DNA of 64,000 nt, taken from the NCBI RefSeq assembly GCF_009909145.1, contig NZ_JAAAPJ010000019.1:62001-126000 (forward strand). The letters are read 5' to 3'. Positions 26,973 to 36,699 of the stretch are shown here, one piece after another. The notes under the pieces were generated by a model. That model was not told the origin of the DNA and searched no databases. It saw only the letters and a list, made by a program, of their open reading frames with translations. Numbering within the stretch: the stretch's first letter is position 1; each line of letters starts with the position of its first letter. The position numbers and the translations under genes are program-made. This stretch comes from Corallococcus silvisoli. GTDB lineage: Bacteria > Myxococcota > Myxococcia > Myxococcales > Myxococcaceae.

Positions 26973-27661
26973 GCGACGGGCCGCCCGGAGGACTCCACCA
27001 CGAGCTTGTAGCCCACGCCGCGCACGGAGCGGATGGCCACGTGCGCGGCATCCAGGCGCTCCAACTTCGCGCGCAGGTAGCCCACGTACACGTCGAGCAC
27101 GTTGGCGCTGCCGTCGAAGTCCGGCCCCCACGTCTGCTCCATCAGCCGCGCGCGCACCTGCGGTTCACCAGGATGGCGCACGAGCGCGCTGAAGAGCGCG
27201 AACTCCCGCGCGGTGAGCGACTCCTCGCGAGCCCCCATGCGCAGCAGCCGGCGGCCGGGCTCCAACACCAGCTCCCCCATGCGCACCACGCCTTCCTTCG
27301 CCTCGCCCCGGCGCCGCAGCACCTCCAGCCGCGCCAGCAGCTCCTCGAAGTCGAAGGGCTTCACCAGGTAGTCATCCGCGCCCGAGCGCAGCCCCAGCAC
27401 CTTGTCCGCCGTGGTGCCTCGCGCCGTCAGCATCAGCACCGGAGTGCGGACGCCCGCCTCGCGCCAGCCCTTGAGCAGCGTCATGCCGTCGGTGTCCGGA
27501 AGCGACCAGTCCAGGACGATGACGTCGTAGTCTTCCGGGTGGCCCAATGCGAGCGCTTCGCTCCCTCGCGAGCAGACGTCCAGGGAGTGCCCCTCCTCCT
27601 CCAGGCCCCGGCGGAGAAGGAGCACCATCTTCGCTTCGTCTTCGACGAGCAGGAGTCTCAT
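26969..27661 (-). CDS. OmpR/PhoB-family response regulator
   Basis: 230 residues from ATG 27661, the standard length. The receiver (1-115) has the acidic pair in LLLVEDEAK, the phospho-acceptor Asp in VIVLDWSLPDTDG, the Thr in MLTARG and the Lys in DDYLVKPFDFEELLARL. The C-terminal winged helix (about 130-225) has LTAREFALFSALVRHPGE and YVGYLRAKLERL then IRSVRGVGYKLV. It is cotranscribed with and overlaps the kinase gene. This is the type of system that controls metal-handling operons (CusR-like), so the copper-oxidase cluster is the likely target. Confidence 0.95.
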   Translation of the reverse strand: MRLLLVEDEAKMVLLLRRGLEEEGHSLDVCSRGSEALALGHPEDYDVIVLDWSLPDTDGMTLLKGWREAGVRTPVLMLTARGTTADKVLGLRSGADDYLVKPFDFEELLARLEVLRRRGEAKEGVVRMGELVLEPGRRLLRMGAREESLTAREFALFSALVRHPGEPQVRARLMEQTWGPDFDGSANVLDVYVGYLRAKLERLDAAHVAIRSVRGVGYKLVVESSGRPVA

Positions 27662-27991
27662 CCGCCGTACCGCCTCCTCGAACCGTGCCATTCGAACCCG
27701 CGGTGTTACGGATTGTTTCATGACCCCTGGAGTGGGGCCAGCATCCGCACGCCGAGCCGCGGCCCCCCTTGGCGAAGGGGGCCTGGTTCCTCGACGACCT
27801 GAAGGGCGCCCACGAGCGACCGCGCCTGCGCACAGCGAGGCCGACCCTCCCCCCGCGTGAGTGACACTTCGCGGACTCGGGGTTGTCGTCCCTGGGGCGG
27901 AGGCCGCGGACCTGCGGCAAGCTGGGCCCTGGATGGGGGATGGATGACGGGTGCCCTGCCCTGCGTTCATCCCTGGGACCGGGAGGCATTC
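27662..27991. other. Non-coding divergent region between response regulator and FAD oxidase genes
   Basis: 330 bases. It holds both promoters by position. A hairpin with 9-bp arms and one bulged base lies at 27761-27783 (GGCCCCCCTT / AAGGGGGCC, 4-base loop). A GGGAGG ribosome site at 27981-27986 fixes the GTG at 27992. The part before it is open in frame to 27857 but has poor codon use. No convincing promoter motif was found. Confidence 0.5.
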
Positions 27992-29362
27992 GTGTCGGAC
28001 GACGTGGTGCAGGCGCTTTCCAGGGTGTTGCCGGCGGAGTCCCTTGTCACCGACCCGGACGTGCTCGCGGCGCACCGGAACGATCAGGCGGAGTGGGCCC
28101 CCTCCGGCATGCCTCGCGTGCTCGTGCGGCCCGCCTCCACGGCGGAGGTGCAGGCCGTGCTTCGCGTCGCCACGGCCCTGCGGGTGCCGGTGGTGGCCCG
28201 GGGCGCGGGCTCGGGCCTGTCCGGGGGCGCGAACGCCAGCGAGGGGTGCATCGTCCTGTCGCTCCTGCGGATGAACCGCATCCTGGAGGTGGACCGGCGT
28301 GCCCTTCTGGCGGTGGTCCAGCCCGGGGCGCTCAATGGCGCGGTGAAGGCCGCCGCGGCGGAAGCGGGCCTCTGGTACGCGCCGGATCCGGCGAGCTGGG
28401 AGTTCTCGTCCATTGGCGGCAACCTCGCGACCAACGCGGGGGGCCTGTGCTGCGTGAAGTACGGCGTGACGGGCGACGCGGTGATGGGCTTGGAGGCGGT
28501 GCTCGCGGACGGCTCCGTCGTGCGCACGGGTGGGCGCACGGTGAAGAACGTCGCGGGCTATGACCTCACGCGGCTCTTCGTCGGCTCCGAGGGCACGCTG
28601 GGCATCCTCACGGAGGCCACGCTGCGGCTGCGCCCCCGGCCCCCGAAGGCGACGACGCTCGTGGCCGCGTTCCCCACGCTCGTGGCCGCGGGCACGGCCG
28701 TCTGCGACATCATGGAGCGGACGCGCCCCTCCCTGCTGGAGTTGATGGACCGGACCACCGTGCGCGCCGTCGAAGCCTGGAAGCCCATGGGCCTGGATGT
28801 GGACGCCGCGGCCCTGCTGCTGGCGCGCTCCGACGCGGGCGGCGCGCAGGGCGAGGAGGAGCTGGGGACGATGGTGGCCGCCTGCGAGCGGGCCGGAGCG
28901 ACCTTCGTGATGAACACCGCGGACGAGGCGGAGGGCGAGCTGCTCATGGGCGCGCGCCGGTTCGCCTTCCCCGCGCTGGAGCAGCGCGGGGCGACGCTGC
29001 TGGACGACGTGGGCGTTCCCGTCTCACGCATCCCGGAGTTGCTGGAGGCGGTCGAGCGCATCGCGGAGCGGCACGCGGTGGTCATTGGAACGTTCGGCCA
29101 CGCGGGCGATGGGAACATGCACCCCACCGTCGTCTTCGACCGGAAGGACCCCGAGGCGCTGGCGCGGGCGAAGGCCGCGTTCGACGACATCCTGCGCGCG
29201 GCGCTGGACCTGGGGGGCACCATCACGGGTGAGCATGGCGTTGGGTCGCTCAAGCGCGCGTTCCTGGGTTCCCAGCTGGGCCCGGAGACGCTGCGCCTCC
29301 ACCAGGCGATCAAGGGCGCGCTCGACCCGCTGGGCATCCTCAACCCCGGGAAGCTGTTGTGA
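27992..29362 (+). CDS. FAD-binding oxidase/dehydrogenase, GlcD-like
   Basis: 456 residues, the usual size. GTG 27992 was chosen for the GGGAGG five bases upstream. The PCMH-type FAD domain includes VPVVARGAGSGLSGGANASE, SIGGNLATNAGG and GSEGTLGILTEATLRLRP. The C-terminal oxidase cap ends with GTFGHAGDGNMHPTVVFDR and GTITGEHGVGSLKR, the metal or substrate histidines of GlcD/D-lactate dehydrogenases. It would oxidise a 2-hydroxy acid, such as glycolate or D-lactate, and pass electrons to the respiratory chain. No GlcE or GlcF gene lies beside it. Confidence 0.9.
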   Translation: MSDDVVQALSRVLPAESLVTDPDVLAAHRNDQAEWAPSGMPRVLVRPASTAEVQAVLRVATALRVPVVARGAGSGLSGGANASEGCIVLSLLRMNRILEVDRRALLAVVQPGALNGAVKAAAAEAGLWYAPDPASWEFSSIGGNLATNAGGLCCVKYGVTGDAVMGLEAVLADGSVVRTGGRTVKNVAGYDLTRLFVGSEGTLGILTEATLRLRPRPPKATTLVAAFPTLVAAGTAVCDIMERTRPSLLELMDRTTVRAVEAWKPMGLDVDAAALLLARSDAGGAQGEEELGTMVAACERAGATFVMNTADEAEGELLMGARRFAFPALEQRGATLLDDVGVPVSRIPELLEAVERIAERHAVVIGTFGHAGDGNMHPTVVFDRKDPEALARAKAAFDDILRAALDLGGTITGEHGVGSLKRAFLGSQLGPETLRLHQAIKGALDPLGILNPGKLL

Positions 29363-29480
29363 TTCCAGGTGGATAGCGGCGGAGGCCGGGAAAATAAATC
29401 CGGTGTCGATCCCGTGCGCGCACGTTCGTCGTGAGGGTGAAGGCGACGTTCGCCTCATCCCCTTTCGAAGGAGACACACC

Positions 29481-29891
29481 ATGGGCACGAAGATCTTCGT
29501 CAACCTCCCCGTCGAGTCGCTGGATCGCGCGGTCGGGTTCTTCACGAAGCTGGGCTACAGGTTCAACGCCCAGTTCACCAACGACAACGCGACGTGCATG
29601 GTCATCACCGAGGACATCTACGCGATGTTGCTGGTGAAGCCCTTCTTCAAGAGCTTCATCAAGAAGGAGATCGCGGACGCGAAGAAGTCCACCGAGGTCA
29701 TCATCGCCCTGACGGCGGAGAGCCGGGCCGCGGTGGACGCGCTGCTGGAGAAGGCGCTGGCGGCGGGCGCGAAGGAGAGCAAGGAGAAGATGGACCAGGG
29801 CTTCATGTACCAGCGCAGCTTCGAGGACCTGGACGGGCACCAGTGGGAGAGCTTCTGGATGGATCCGGCCGCCATCCAGCCGCAGCAGTAG
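29481..29891 (+). CDS. VOC-family (glyoxalase/bleomycin-resistance fold) protein
   Basis: 136 residues; ATG 29481 follows GAAGGAGA. It starts MGTKIFVNLPVESLDRAVGF, a typical VOC beginning, and ends with YQRSFEDLDGHQWESFWMD, whose DxDGHxWE supplies a usual metal-ligand region. This is the subgroup often named extradiol dioxygenase-like or lactoylglutathione lyase-like in genome annotation. The substrate cannot be told. It is a stand-alone gene 118 bases after the oxidase gene. Confidence 0.85.
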   Translation: MGTKIFVNLPVESLDRAVGFFTKLGYRFNAQFTNDNATCMVITEDIYAMLLVKPFFKSFIKKEIADAKKSTEVIIALTAESRAAVDALLEKALAAGAKESKEKMDQGFMYQRSFEDLDGHQWESFWMDPAAIQPQQ

Positions 29892-29905
29892 GCCCGAGCC
29901 CCGCG

Positions 29906-30364
29906 TCAGAGCGGGCGCTTCATGCCTTCATGGCTCGCCTCGAAGCCCAGCCGCTTGTAGAAGCGATGGGCATCGAGGCGGCGCTTGTCGGTGGTGAGCT
30001 GCATCACGCCGCAGCCCCGCGCCCGGGCGCGCTCCATCGCATCCAGCATCAACGCCTCGCCGATGCGCTGTCCCCGCAGGTCCGAGCGCACGCGCACGGC
30101 CTCCACCAGCGCGCGACGCATCCCGCCCTGGCTCAGGCCCGGGATGTACGTGAGCTGCAAGGTGGCGAGGATCTCTCCATCCCGCTCGCCCACGATGAGC
30201 TCGTTGTTCGGGTCGGCGGAGATCTCATCGAACGCGGCGCGCACGGCGGGGACCGGCAGCTCGGTGTAGCCCGTGCGCGTTCGCGCGATGGCGTCATCCG
30301 CGAGCAGCTTGAGGATCGCGGGCAGGTCCGCGACGGTGGCGTAACGGAAGGTGACGGGGGACAT
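29906..30364 (-). CDS. GNAT-family N-acetyltransferase
   Basis: 152 residues covering one GNAT fold: VTFRYATVADLPAILKLLAD at the start, RALVEAVRVRSDLRGQRIGE (acetyl-CoA pyrophosphate loop, RGQRIG) and the final RFYKRLGFEASHEGMKR, which is the motif B/C end. It acetylates a small molecule or amine; the substrate is unknown. It is convergent with the VOC gene and lies 10 bases downstream of the Mrr gene in the same direction, so it may share its transcript. Confidence 0.9.
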   Translation of the reverse strand: MSPVTFRYATVADLPAILKLLADDAIARTRTGYTELPVPAVRAAFDEISADPNNELIVGERDGEILATLQLTYIPGLSQGGMRRALVEAVRVRSDLRGQRIGEALMLDAMERARARGCGVMQLTTDKRRLDAHRFYKRLGFEASHEGMKRPL

Positions 30365-30374
30365 GGCGGTGAGT

Positions 30375-31310
30375 CTACTCCTCCGAGAAGAAGTCGGAGT
30401 CCACGCGCTTGAGTTCGTAGGAGCCCACCGCGTTCACGCCGATGCCGAAATCGAACATCAACCCCGAGAGCCGCGCGCCGTCGATGAGGACGATCTTCTT
30501 GTCGATGCGCGCCACGTACTCCCGCGCCTCCTTGGAGAAGCTGGAGGTCGTGATGAAGACGCCCTTGCGCGCGCGCTCCCCTTCGAGCGACCCCGCGAAG
30601 CCCTGCACGTCGGGACGACCCACGGTGTTCTGCCAGCGCTTGGCCTGGATGTAGATGACACCGAGGCCCAGGGGGTCCTCCTTGATCATCCCGTCCACGC
30701 CGCCATCGTGGCTGCCGCCCAGCGCCTTGCCCGCGTCCTCGAGGGAGCCGCCGTACCCCATCTTCACGAGCAGTTCGACCACGAGCCGTTCGAAGAAGCG
30801 GGGACTGGCTTGCAGCGTCGCGGCCAACAGCTCCGCCTCGGTCTTCTTGCGCAGGTCCTTGTAGGCACGCTCCAGCGCCTCCTCGGGGGTGATGGCCGCG
30901 GAGTCGACAGGCACGTCCAGGGCGGTCCGGGATGCGTCGGCCACGTCCCCCTCGGTGCCGCGCGTGACGAAGTCCTTGAACCCGTCGAAGCGCAGCAGCG
31001 CCTCCGTGTCGAGGGCCGCGGGCTTCTGGTCGAGCACGTTCTTGCCGCGTTCGGTGATCTGGAACACGCCACGGCGGACCGAACGGAGCAGGCCCGCCTT
31101 GTCCATGTAGGTCTTGGCCCAACCGAGCCGGTTGTCGAAGACGGCCTGCTTGCCACTGGGGAGCAGCTCCGTGCGTTCCGCCTCGGAGAGGCGCAGGGCG
31201 AGGGCAACCTCCTCGCGCACCTCGCGCACGAGGTGCTCCTGTCCATCCGCGAGCCGCTCCAGGAGCGGGAGCATCAGGGACTGGTAGTCGGGGACGGGCA
31301 TGACGCCCAT
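30375..31310 (-). CDS. mrr: Mrr-family restriction endonuclease
   Basis: 311 residues (ATG 31301 is an alternative start). The N-terminal Mrr_N winged helix (about 1-95) has VPDYQSLMLPLLERLADGQE and RLGWAKTYMDKAGLL. The catalytic PD-(D/E)xK domain (about 160-290) shows GGSHDGGVDGMIKEDPLG and the core VIYIQAKRW, so the active residues (Asp, Gln-Ala-Lys) are intact. Mrr enzymes cut DNA carrying foreign methylation (type IV) and need no partner methylase; none is seen. It lies next to a tRNA gene, a common place for defence genes. Confidence 0.92.
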   Translation of the reverse strand: MGVMPVPDYQSLMLPLLERLADGQEHLVREVREEVALALRLSEAERTELLPSGKQAVFDNRLGWAKTYMDKAGLLRSVRRGVFQITERGKNVLDQKPAALDTEALLRFDGFKDFVTRGTEGDVADASRTALDVPVDSAAITPEEALERAYKDLRKKTEAELLAATLQASPRFFERLVVELLVKMGYGGSLEDAGKALGGSHDGGVDGMIKEDPLGLGVIYIQAKRWQNTVGRPDVQGFAGSLEGERARKGVFITTSSFSKEAREYVARIDKKIVLIDGARLSGLMFDFGIGVNAVGSYELKRVDSDFFSEE

Positions 31311-31426
31311 TCTAGGCGACTGGCCGCCATGGACCCCGGCCAGGTCGCCGGGCCGGCACGGCGGACGGTCCCGCCGCGGCTCCCCGTGGGGCTGTCAGCG
31401 AGGGGGCCCAGCCCCGTCCGAAGTTC

Positions 31427-31455
31427 TTGCGGTCACGGCTCCGTCCCGGTATACG
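31427..31455 (+). promoter_or_regulatory. Sigma-70-type promoter of the tRNA gene
   Basis: TTGCGG at 31427-31432 and TATACG at 31450-31455 are separated by 17 bases, an ideal spacing. Initiation would fall near 31462, a few bases before the mature tRNA 5' end at 31469. Confidence 0.65.
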
Positions 31456-31468
31456 GGCCGGGCTTCAC

Positions 31469-31542
31469 GGCCAGGTAGCTCACCTGGTTAGAGCGGCGGT
31501 CTCATAATCCGCAGGTAGTCAGTTCAAGTCTGACCCTGGCCA
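31469..31542 (+). tRNA. tRNA with CAT anticodon (elongator Met or Ile2)
   Basis: A full cloverleaf is visible. Acceptor GGCCAGG pairs with CCTGGCC (31535-31541), the discriminator A is 31542. D arm GCTC/GAGC, anticodon loop CTCATAA with CAT at 31503-31505, T arm GTCAG-TTCAAGT-CTGAC (31518-31534). The CCA end is not encoded. The anticodon stem has a T-T mismatch at positions 31/39. CAT is shared by elongator tRNA-Met and by tRNA-Ile2, whose C34 is changed to lysidine; the sequence around the loop resembles both, so I leave the choice open. Confidence 0.93.
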
Positions 31543-31548
31543 TCAAGC

Positions 31549-31589
31549 AGCCCCGGAGTCACTTTCCCAAGTGATTCCGGGGCTTTTTT
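31549..31589 (+). terminator. Rho-independent terminator after the tRNA
   Basis: The arms AGCCCCGGA-G-TCACTT (31549-31564) and AAGTGA-T-TCCGGGGCT (31569-31584) pair almost perfectly around a 4-base loop and are followed by T residues to 31589. This is a textbook intrinsic terminator. Confidence 0.92.
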
Positions 31590-31700
31590 CGTTTCGTGGG
31601 GCCGCCTCCCCCTTTTGGGGCATTGGCGGGTGCCTCGCGTCGCGGTCCCATCCTCCCCGTCCGGGCGCGCATCGCCACCGCTCCGGGGGGAGTCCGCACG

Positions 31701-34076
31701 ATGCTGGAGGATGGAATCGAACAGAAGGCCCGGGACGCCGCGGTGCGCTGGGCGCGCTGGCGGCTGGGGCCCGCTGGCTTCGCGGACCTGCTCACCCGGG
31801 TGGATACCTCGGTGCTCCGCTATGGGCGCCTCGTCACCCGCTACGCCATCCGCACCGGGACCTGGGCGGAGGAGCCCTCCTCGGGCGGCGCGAACACGAG
31901 CCGGCAGGCTCACGCCGGGGCTCCGCCCCAGCTCGAATCCCTGGACCTGTGGAGCGCGTCCCCGGAGGCGCTGGCGGAGCAGTCGTCGCACCTCGCGGAA
32001 TGTCGTGGCTGCCAGGGCGCGGGACAGGTGACCTGCCCCACCTGCGGCGGGTCCCTTCGCGCGAGCTGCTCCGGCTGCGGCGGTTCGGGGCGGCGGATGA
32101 GCCGGGCTCGCAAGAGCTACCGGATGGTCAACTGCTCCGACTGCCGGGGCAATGGCACCAAGAAGTGCGTTCGTTGCTCCAAGGGGCTCGTGGGTTGCCG
32201 CCCCTGCCGGGGTTCGGGAACCCTTCGCCGGTGGTTGAAGGTCACGACCGTCCAGCGCACCCAGGTCCGCGCGTGGCCGGATGCGAAGGCCCTCTCCGCG
32301 CACAAGGGCCTGCTCGAGGATTCGAACCGGGCCCTCCAATGGCAGGACGCGCGAACCCTGGCCTCCGTCGAACACCCGGGCCCCCTGCCCGACTCCATGC
32401 CTGGCGAGGAGGCCCGTTCGGCGGGGTTCCCCACCGCCCGGTCATCGCTGGAGCCGGAGCTTGAACCACTGCGCGGGCGCATCCTCTCCCAGACCTTGGA
32501 TGTCTTCGAGGCCCCTTCCGCCACTGTCTGTTTTGAGTTCGCGGGCAGGACGGGCTTCGTCCACATGCTGGGGCGGAAGCTCCAGCCCACCGCGGCCCGC
32601 GACACAGCGCCCTTCCACCGGCGCTTCTGGGCCCTGCTGGGCATGGCCATCGCCGGCTTCTTCGCGATGCCCTTCCTGGGCGCCGCGTTCACGGAGCGCC
32701 ACGCCTTCTACCAGGAGCCCTCCCGGAGCGCCCTCGCGATGCTCGCGATCCTGGGGCTCTGGCCCGGCACCTGGTGGTGGACCGCGACGTGGCTGCGCCG
32801 ACGCCGCGTCGGCGGCGCGAAGTCCCCGGCCCGATGGCACGACTGGATCGGCAGCGGCCTGACGGGGAGCTGCGCGCTCGTGCTCACGGGTTGCTTCCTG
32901 TTCATCCGTCCTTCGGTGTCGGAGCTGGCCCGACTGACGGCCGCGGGAAAACTCCGCGAGGCGGAGCCGCACGCGGACCTGCTGGAGTCCAGCGGTGAGG
33001 CCAGTCCGGCCTTTGTCGAGGCTCGGAACGCGTTCGTGCTGGCACGACTCCAGGGCATGGAGAACCGCGCCGCCATCGCGTTGATCCAGCGCTACGCGGA
33101 CGCCCATCACGGAACCGAACCCCTGGAGGCCGAACGCCAGAGACTGCGCGAGGCCTGGACGCTCTCCGCGTTGGCGCGAGGCGAGGAGGGTCCGGTGGAA
33201 GCGGAGCTGCACGCCCTTTCGGAGGAGCGGGCCCCAGCCGCGCTCGTGGACCGTCTTCGCGCGAAGCTCGAGGACGTCCGCATCGCGAAGGGCAAGGCGG
33301 CGCTGGAGAAGGGCGAGGCAGCGCAGGCAGTCCAATTCCTGACGCGCATCCAGGCTCCCGCGCTCGCCTCCGAACGGCCCGAACCCCTCCTCGCTCGGGC
33401 GTATCTGCTTCAGGAAGGGAGCTGTCCTGCCCGCGATCTTCGCTGCCGGGCCACCGCGCTCCAGCATGCCGTGGCCATCGACCCGGGCGAGCAGGCCCGG
33501 ACGGCCCTCGCGTCCTTCCGCACGGCGGAGCTCTCCCGGCTGTCCCGGGCCGCGAAGGTGTCGGCGGGGGTTGGCCCCGCGCTGCGGGAGCTTCAAGGCG
33601 CGAACCAGGATGCCAGCCTGCTGCTCTCCGTCCTCGAAAACGACGCGGAGCTGAGCGCCGCGCGAGCCCTCCTGCTGGACCGGCGGCAGGAGCTGCTGCG
33701 CGACCGCTTTCCGCTCAACGAGCCCGTGGAGGTCGCCCAGGCGCTGCTCGGTCCTTCCGGATGGGTGTTGCAGCGCCCGGACCTGCTTCGTGTCATGGAC
33801 CCTCCCTCCGGCGCGATCGCGTACCTGTTCATCGGGCAGGGCATGACGCGAGGGCTCTACGTCACCTCCCCGGAGCATGGGAGTCAGGGGCTGTCGACGG
33901 CGGCCCTGCAACAGGCGGTGAAGCGCTTCACCGGACAGGAGTTCTCCGCGAAGGACCTCGTGCGCGTGGGCAAGGGCGTGGCCCATGTCCCTGCGCGCGT
34001 GGGCCGCCACCCGGCCTTGTTGGGCTGGCACGACACGACGCTGGTCGAAGCACAGATTGGACGGGTGGAACCATGA
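31701..34076 (+). CDS. Membrane protein with DnaJ-like Cys-rich zinc-binding region
   Basis: 791 residues from ATG 31701 (GGGGGAG upstream). Residues about 101-175 hold repeated CxxC pairs in DnaJ-like CxxCxGxG form: CRGCQGAG, CPTCGG, CSGCGGSG, CSDCRGNG, CVRCSKG and CRPCRGSG, probably binding zinc. Three membrane segments lie near 309-330, 344-365 and 380-402. The remaining 390 residues are helical and TPR-like in composition. No J domain is present, so it is not a DnaJ. Its stop overlaps the start of the His/Cys-PEGA gene (ATGA). The function is unknown. Confidence 0.75.
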   Translation: MLEDGIEQKARDAAVRWARWRLGPAGFADLLTRVDTSVLRYGRLVTRYAIRTGTWAEEPSSGGANTSRQAHAGAPPQLESLDLWSASPEALAEQSSHLAECRGCQGAGQVTCPTCGGSLRASCSGCGGSGRRMSRARKSYRMVNCSDCRGNGTKKCVRCSKGLVGCRPCRGSGTLRRWLKVTTVQRTQVRAWPDAKALSAHKGLLEDSNRALQWQDARTLASVEHPGPLPDSMPGEEARSAGFPTARSSLEPELEPLRGRILSQTLDVFEAPSATVCFEFAGRTGFVHMLGRKLQPTAARDTAPFHRRFWALLGMAIAGFFAMPFLGAAFTERHAFYQEPSRSALAMLAILGLWPGTWWWTATWLRRRRVGGAKSPARWHDWIGSGLTGSCALVLTGCFLFIRPSVSELARLTAAGKLREAEPHADLLESSGEASPAFVEARNAFVLARLQGMENRAAIALIQRYADAHHGTEPLEAERQRLREAWTLSALARGEEGPVEAELHALSEERAPAALVDRLRAKLEDVRIAKGKAALEKGEAAQAVQFLTRIQAPALASERPEPLLARAYLLQEGSCPARDLRCRATALQHAVAIDPGEQARTALASFRTAELSRLSRAAKVSAGVGPALRELQGANQDASLLLSVLENDAELSAARALLLDRRQELLRDRFPLNEPVEVAQALLGPSGWVLQRPDLLRVMDPPSGAIAYLFIGQGMTRGLYVTSPEHGSQGLSTAALQQAVKRFTGQEFSAKDLVRVGKGVAHVPARVGRHPALLGWHDTTLVEAQIGRVEP

Positions 34077-34462
34077 GGCTCGACAAGAAGACATGGCTCG
34101 GAATGACTGTCATCACCGGGCTGGTCTGCTCCCACTTCGCCTGGGCGCATCCGGGACGGACCAACAGCTCCGGCTGTCACAATGAAAGACGCACGGGCGG
34201 ATATCATTGCCATGGCGGTGGTGGTTGGAGCGCACCCGCGGCCGCGGCCGCGCCCGCGCCCACGCGGATCCAGGTCATCGCCATCCCGCGCGCTCGGGTG
34301 TGGATCAACGGCACGTTCGTCGGCATGTCCCCGACGCCCGTGGTCCGGGTCGAGGGCACGAAGAAGGTCCAGGTGCTGCTGGAGCACGCCGCGCTGGGCC
34401 GCCACGAGACGACCACGACCCTGGATGCGGGGGAGACGACCCTCCTGACGGTGAGGTGGTAG
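34073..34462 (+). CDS. Secreted PEGA-like protein with His/Cys motif
   Basis: 129 residues. A signal peptide (TWLGMTVITGLVCSHFAWA) is followed by HPGRTNSSGCHNERRTGGYH and a final CH pair, a His/Cys cluster seen in small secreted proteins and able to bind metal. A Pro/Ala linker leads to a PEGA-like domain (about 66-129) with ARVWINGTFVGMSPTPVVRV. The start overlaps the stop of the Cys-rich membrane protein gene, so the two are translationally coupled and probably work together in the envelope. Confidence 0.75.
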   Translation: MRLDKKTWLGMTVITGLVCSHFAWAHPGRTNSSGCHNERRTGGYHCHGGGGWSAPAAAAAPAPTRIQVIAIPRARVWINGTFVGMSPTPVVRVEGTKKVQVLLEHAALGRHETTTTLDAGETTLLTVRW

Positions 34463-34552
34463 GCGGGCCGCCGCCAGTCCGGCCACACAGGGGAGAACGT
34501 CCACGTCCGAAAACGGCCAGACATCCGGGCCCCGCCGTGGGACGTTTCTCCC

Positions 34553-36146
<1,594 letters not shown>

Positions 36147-36175
<29 letters not shown>

Positions 36176-36668
36176 TTCCACCCCAACACCCGCCGGCGTG
36201 GCGCTCCTCGTCTGCGATGAGGAAGGCCGCCTGCGCGCGCTGGACTGGGAGGGCTACGAGGCCCGCATGCAGCGGCTCCTGCGCCTGCACTACGGCGAGA
36301 ACGGCTGCGTCCTCGAGACCGCGCGAGACCCTGCCGGCCGCACCTCCGCGCTCCAGGCCTATCTGCGCGGAGAGCTGTCCGCCATCGAGGCCCTTCCCGT
36401 GGAGACCGCGGGCACGCCGTTCCAGCGCGAGGTCTGGCGTGCCCTCCGGGACATCCCCGCTGGCACCACCACCACCTACGCCCAGCTCGCGGAGCGCATC
36501 GGCCGTCCCAAGGCCGTGCGCGCCGTGGGCGCGGCCAATGGCGCCAACCCCGTGAGCATCGTCGTCCCGTGTCACCGCGTCGTCGGTGCCAATGCCTCAC
36601 TCACCGGCTATGCCGGTGGGCTGGAACGCAAGCGCTGGCTGCTCGAGCATGAGCGGACCCACGCTTGA
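36147..36668 (+). CDS. ogt: Methylated-DNA-protein-cysteine methyltransferase
   Basis: 173 residues. The active-site motif IVVPCHRVVG places the acceptor Cys at residue 142. The wing and DNA-binding helix are seen in TPFQREVWRALRDIPAGTTT, TYAQLAERIGRPKAVRAVG and AANGANP. It removes O6-alkylguanine adducts by self-alkylation. The gene overlaps the 3' end of the Ada-AlkA gene by 29 bases in another frame, so the two are coupled, together rebuilding the functions of full-length Ada. Confidence 0.96.
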
Positions 36669-36699
36669 ATCCCTCTCACCCCTTCCGGAGTCTCCTCGC

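Noticed and set aside
31461..31600. Integrated element at the tRNA gene
   Set aside because: No integrase, no duplicate of the tRNA 3' end and no phage genes were seen; an intrinsic terminator follows directly.
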